Shown here: positions 63,493 to 64,000 of the stretch, in pieces
Position numbering within the stretch: position 1 is the first letter of the stretch
Layout: each line of letters begins with the position of its first letter
Origin: Chromatiaceae bacterium
Lineage (GTDB): Bacteria; Pseudomonadota; Gammaproteobacteria; Chromatiales; Chromatiaceae
Direction of reading: 5' to 3'
Assembly: GCA_024235215.1 (NCBI GenBank)
Contig: JACKMU010000005.1
Coordinates: 62,001 to 126,000, forward strand
Length of the DNA: 64,000 nucleotides
Notes under the pieces: generated by a model
Seen by the model: only the letters and a program-made list of their open reading frames with translations
What the model was told of the DNA's origin: nothing
Databases searched by the model: none
Position numbers and translations under genes: made by a program

Positions 63493-64000
63493 TCCCAGGC
63501 GTGCATGATCCCAGGCGGAGTTGACCTTGCGTACATCGGAGATCAGTGCCACCAGATAGCGTCTCTGATCTGAACCCGGCTGAGCCGGAGACTCTACGAG
63601 TAGTATGGAATTCATCGCATTCTGTGCATTCCCCAGATACTTGCCGCATTTGAACCCCTCCTCCGGCTGGCAGCGGTACTGAGAGCCGCTCTTGAAGTAG
63701 ACCGCTGCCTGCGCCAGCTCCGGCGCGTAGACGTAGCGGTAACGGCGTTTGGTCATATAGAGGTAGCGCTTCATCTCCAGACTGGACCAGGCATCCACCA
63801 AACGGCCCTGCTCCAGCCGCAGCAGCCAGCGCGCCAGCTCCCGCGGTGTGGCCCGTGAACCACCGACTCCCGCTATCTTCCGCTTTCCGGTACTGGTCCA
63901 GAAGTTCCCCACGCGCAGCTCATCCGCCCGCAGATCGGCATCCGCAAGCGCATCGTTGATCACCGTCTGCGCCAGATCGCGCAGTTCGGCCGCGGGTGTA
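63397..64000 (-). CDS. Serine hydrolase (class A beta-lactamase-like), C-terminal part
   Basis: The frame is open to the right edge, so the N-terminus with the SxxK nucleophile is outside the window. Visible: TPRELARWLLRLEQGRLVD, and AAVYFKSGSQYRC, whose KSG corresponds to the KTG/KSG motif of beta-lactamase and DD-peptidase folds. The C-terminus ends with a charged tail and TAA. It may act on peptidoglycan or another ester/amide; antibiotic resistance is not implied. Its 3' end is duplicated at 58733. Confidence 0.65.
   Translation of the reverse strand, partial: TPAAELRDLAQTVINDALADADLRADELRVGNFWTSTGKRKIAGVGGSRATPRELARWLLRLEQGRLVDAWSSLEMKRYLYMTKRRYRYVYAPELAQAAVYFKSGSQYRCQPEEGFKCGKYLGNAQNAMNSILLVESPAQPGSDQRRYLVALISDVRKVNSAWDHARLGAAIEEVIRSRQPVRVKDSGSDKEIKASGSSE

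Noticed and set aside
1..64000. CRISPR arrays, tRNA and rRNA genes
   Set aside because: Read through on both strands; no regularly spaced repeats and no tRNA T-loop or rRNA-like stretches were noticed. A covariance-model scan was not possible.

Overview
The window reads as a moderately GC-rich chromosome segment of a chemolithoautotrophic proteobacterium, most likely a gammaproteobacterial sulfur oxidiser of the tubeworm-symbiont or Sedimenticola/Thiodiazotropha kind. This placement rests on gene content (Rnf in the gammaproteobacterial style, E. coli-type fumarate reductase, MscK, a RimK cluster, Pat-type acetyltransferases, and a reverse TCA gene block with a long, divergent ATP citrate lyase). 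No rRNA, tRNA or other phylogenetic marker lies in the window, so it is an inference.

Layout. 1-108 is the tail of a Crp/Fnr-type regulator. 237-6295 (minus strand) holds signalling and stress genes: a zinc-ribbon/adenylate cyclase/AAA/TPR protein, a FIST sensor protein, a peroxiredoxin and a small zinc-ribbon protein. 7169-22480 (plus) is one long, tightly overlapped operon: korA, korB, an 836-residue iron-sulfur protein, rnfB, a 1531-residue NifJ-like protein, rnfC, rnfD, rnfG, rnfE, rnfA and a small cysteine-rich membrane protein. 22742-24214 is a patatin-TIR fusion. 24425-27728 (minus) is frdABCD, divergent from rquA (rhodoquinone synthesis) at 28414, followed by a COQ10/RatA-like gene. 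29674-38434 (minus) is acn, icd, aclB, aclA. 38749-44504 is an acetyl-CoA metabolism and acetylation group: a lone cyclic-nucleotide-binding domain protein, a Pat-type acyltransferase, acetyl-CoA synthetase and an acyl carrier protein. 44794-47370 is a RimB-RimK-desuccinylase cluster. 47484-55484 is membrane and envelope genes: MscK-like and MscS-like channels, a secreted unknown, a DUF389 protein and a coiled-coil peptide. 55996-58725 is a second Pat-type protein. 58733-63492 looks like a small island (diguanylate cyclase, dead IS256-type transposase, oleate hydratase, dead RAYT) bounded by two diverged direct copies of the 3' end of a serine hydrolase gene, whose intact copy runs off the right edge.

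How it works together. The enzymes diagnostic of the reverse TCA cycle lie in about 31 kb: 2-oxoglutarate:ferredoxin oxidoreductase, fumarate reductase and ATP citrate lyase, with isocitrate dehydrogenase and aconitase. The genetic fusion of korAB to rnf suggests that Rnf uses the ion gradient to push electrons from NADH to low-potential carriers for reductive carboxylation of succinyl-CoA. The rquA-frd pairing suggests a rhodoquinol-driven fumarate reductase. The two large proteins between kor and rnf look like pyruvate:ferredoxin oxidoreductase relatives that have lost the thiamine pyrophosphate site; they are the best candidates for an undescribed part, perhaps an electron-conducting scaffold between KOR and Rnf. 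Malate dehydrogenase, fumarase, succinyl-CoA synthetase, pyruvate synthase and Calvin-cycle genes are not in the window.
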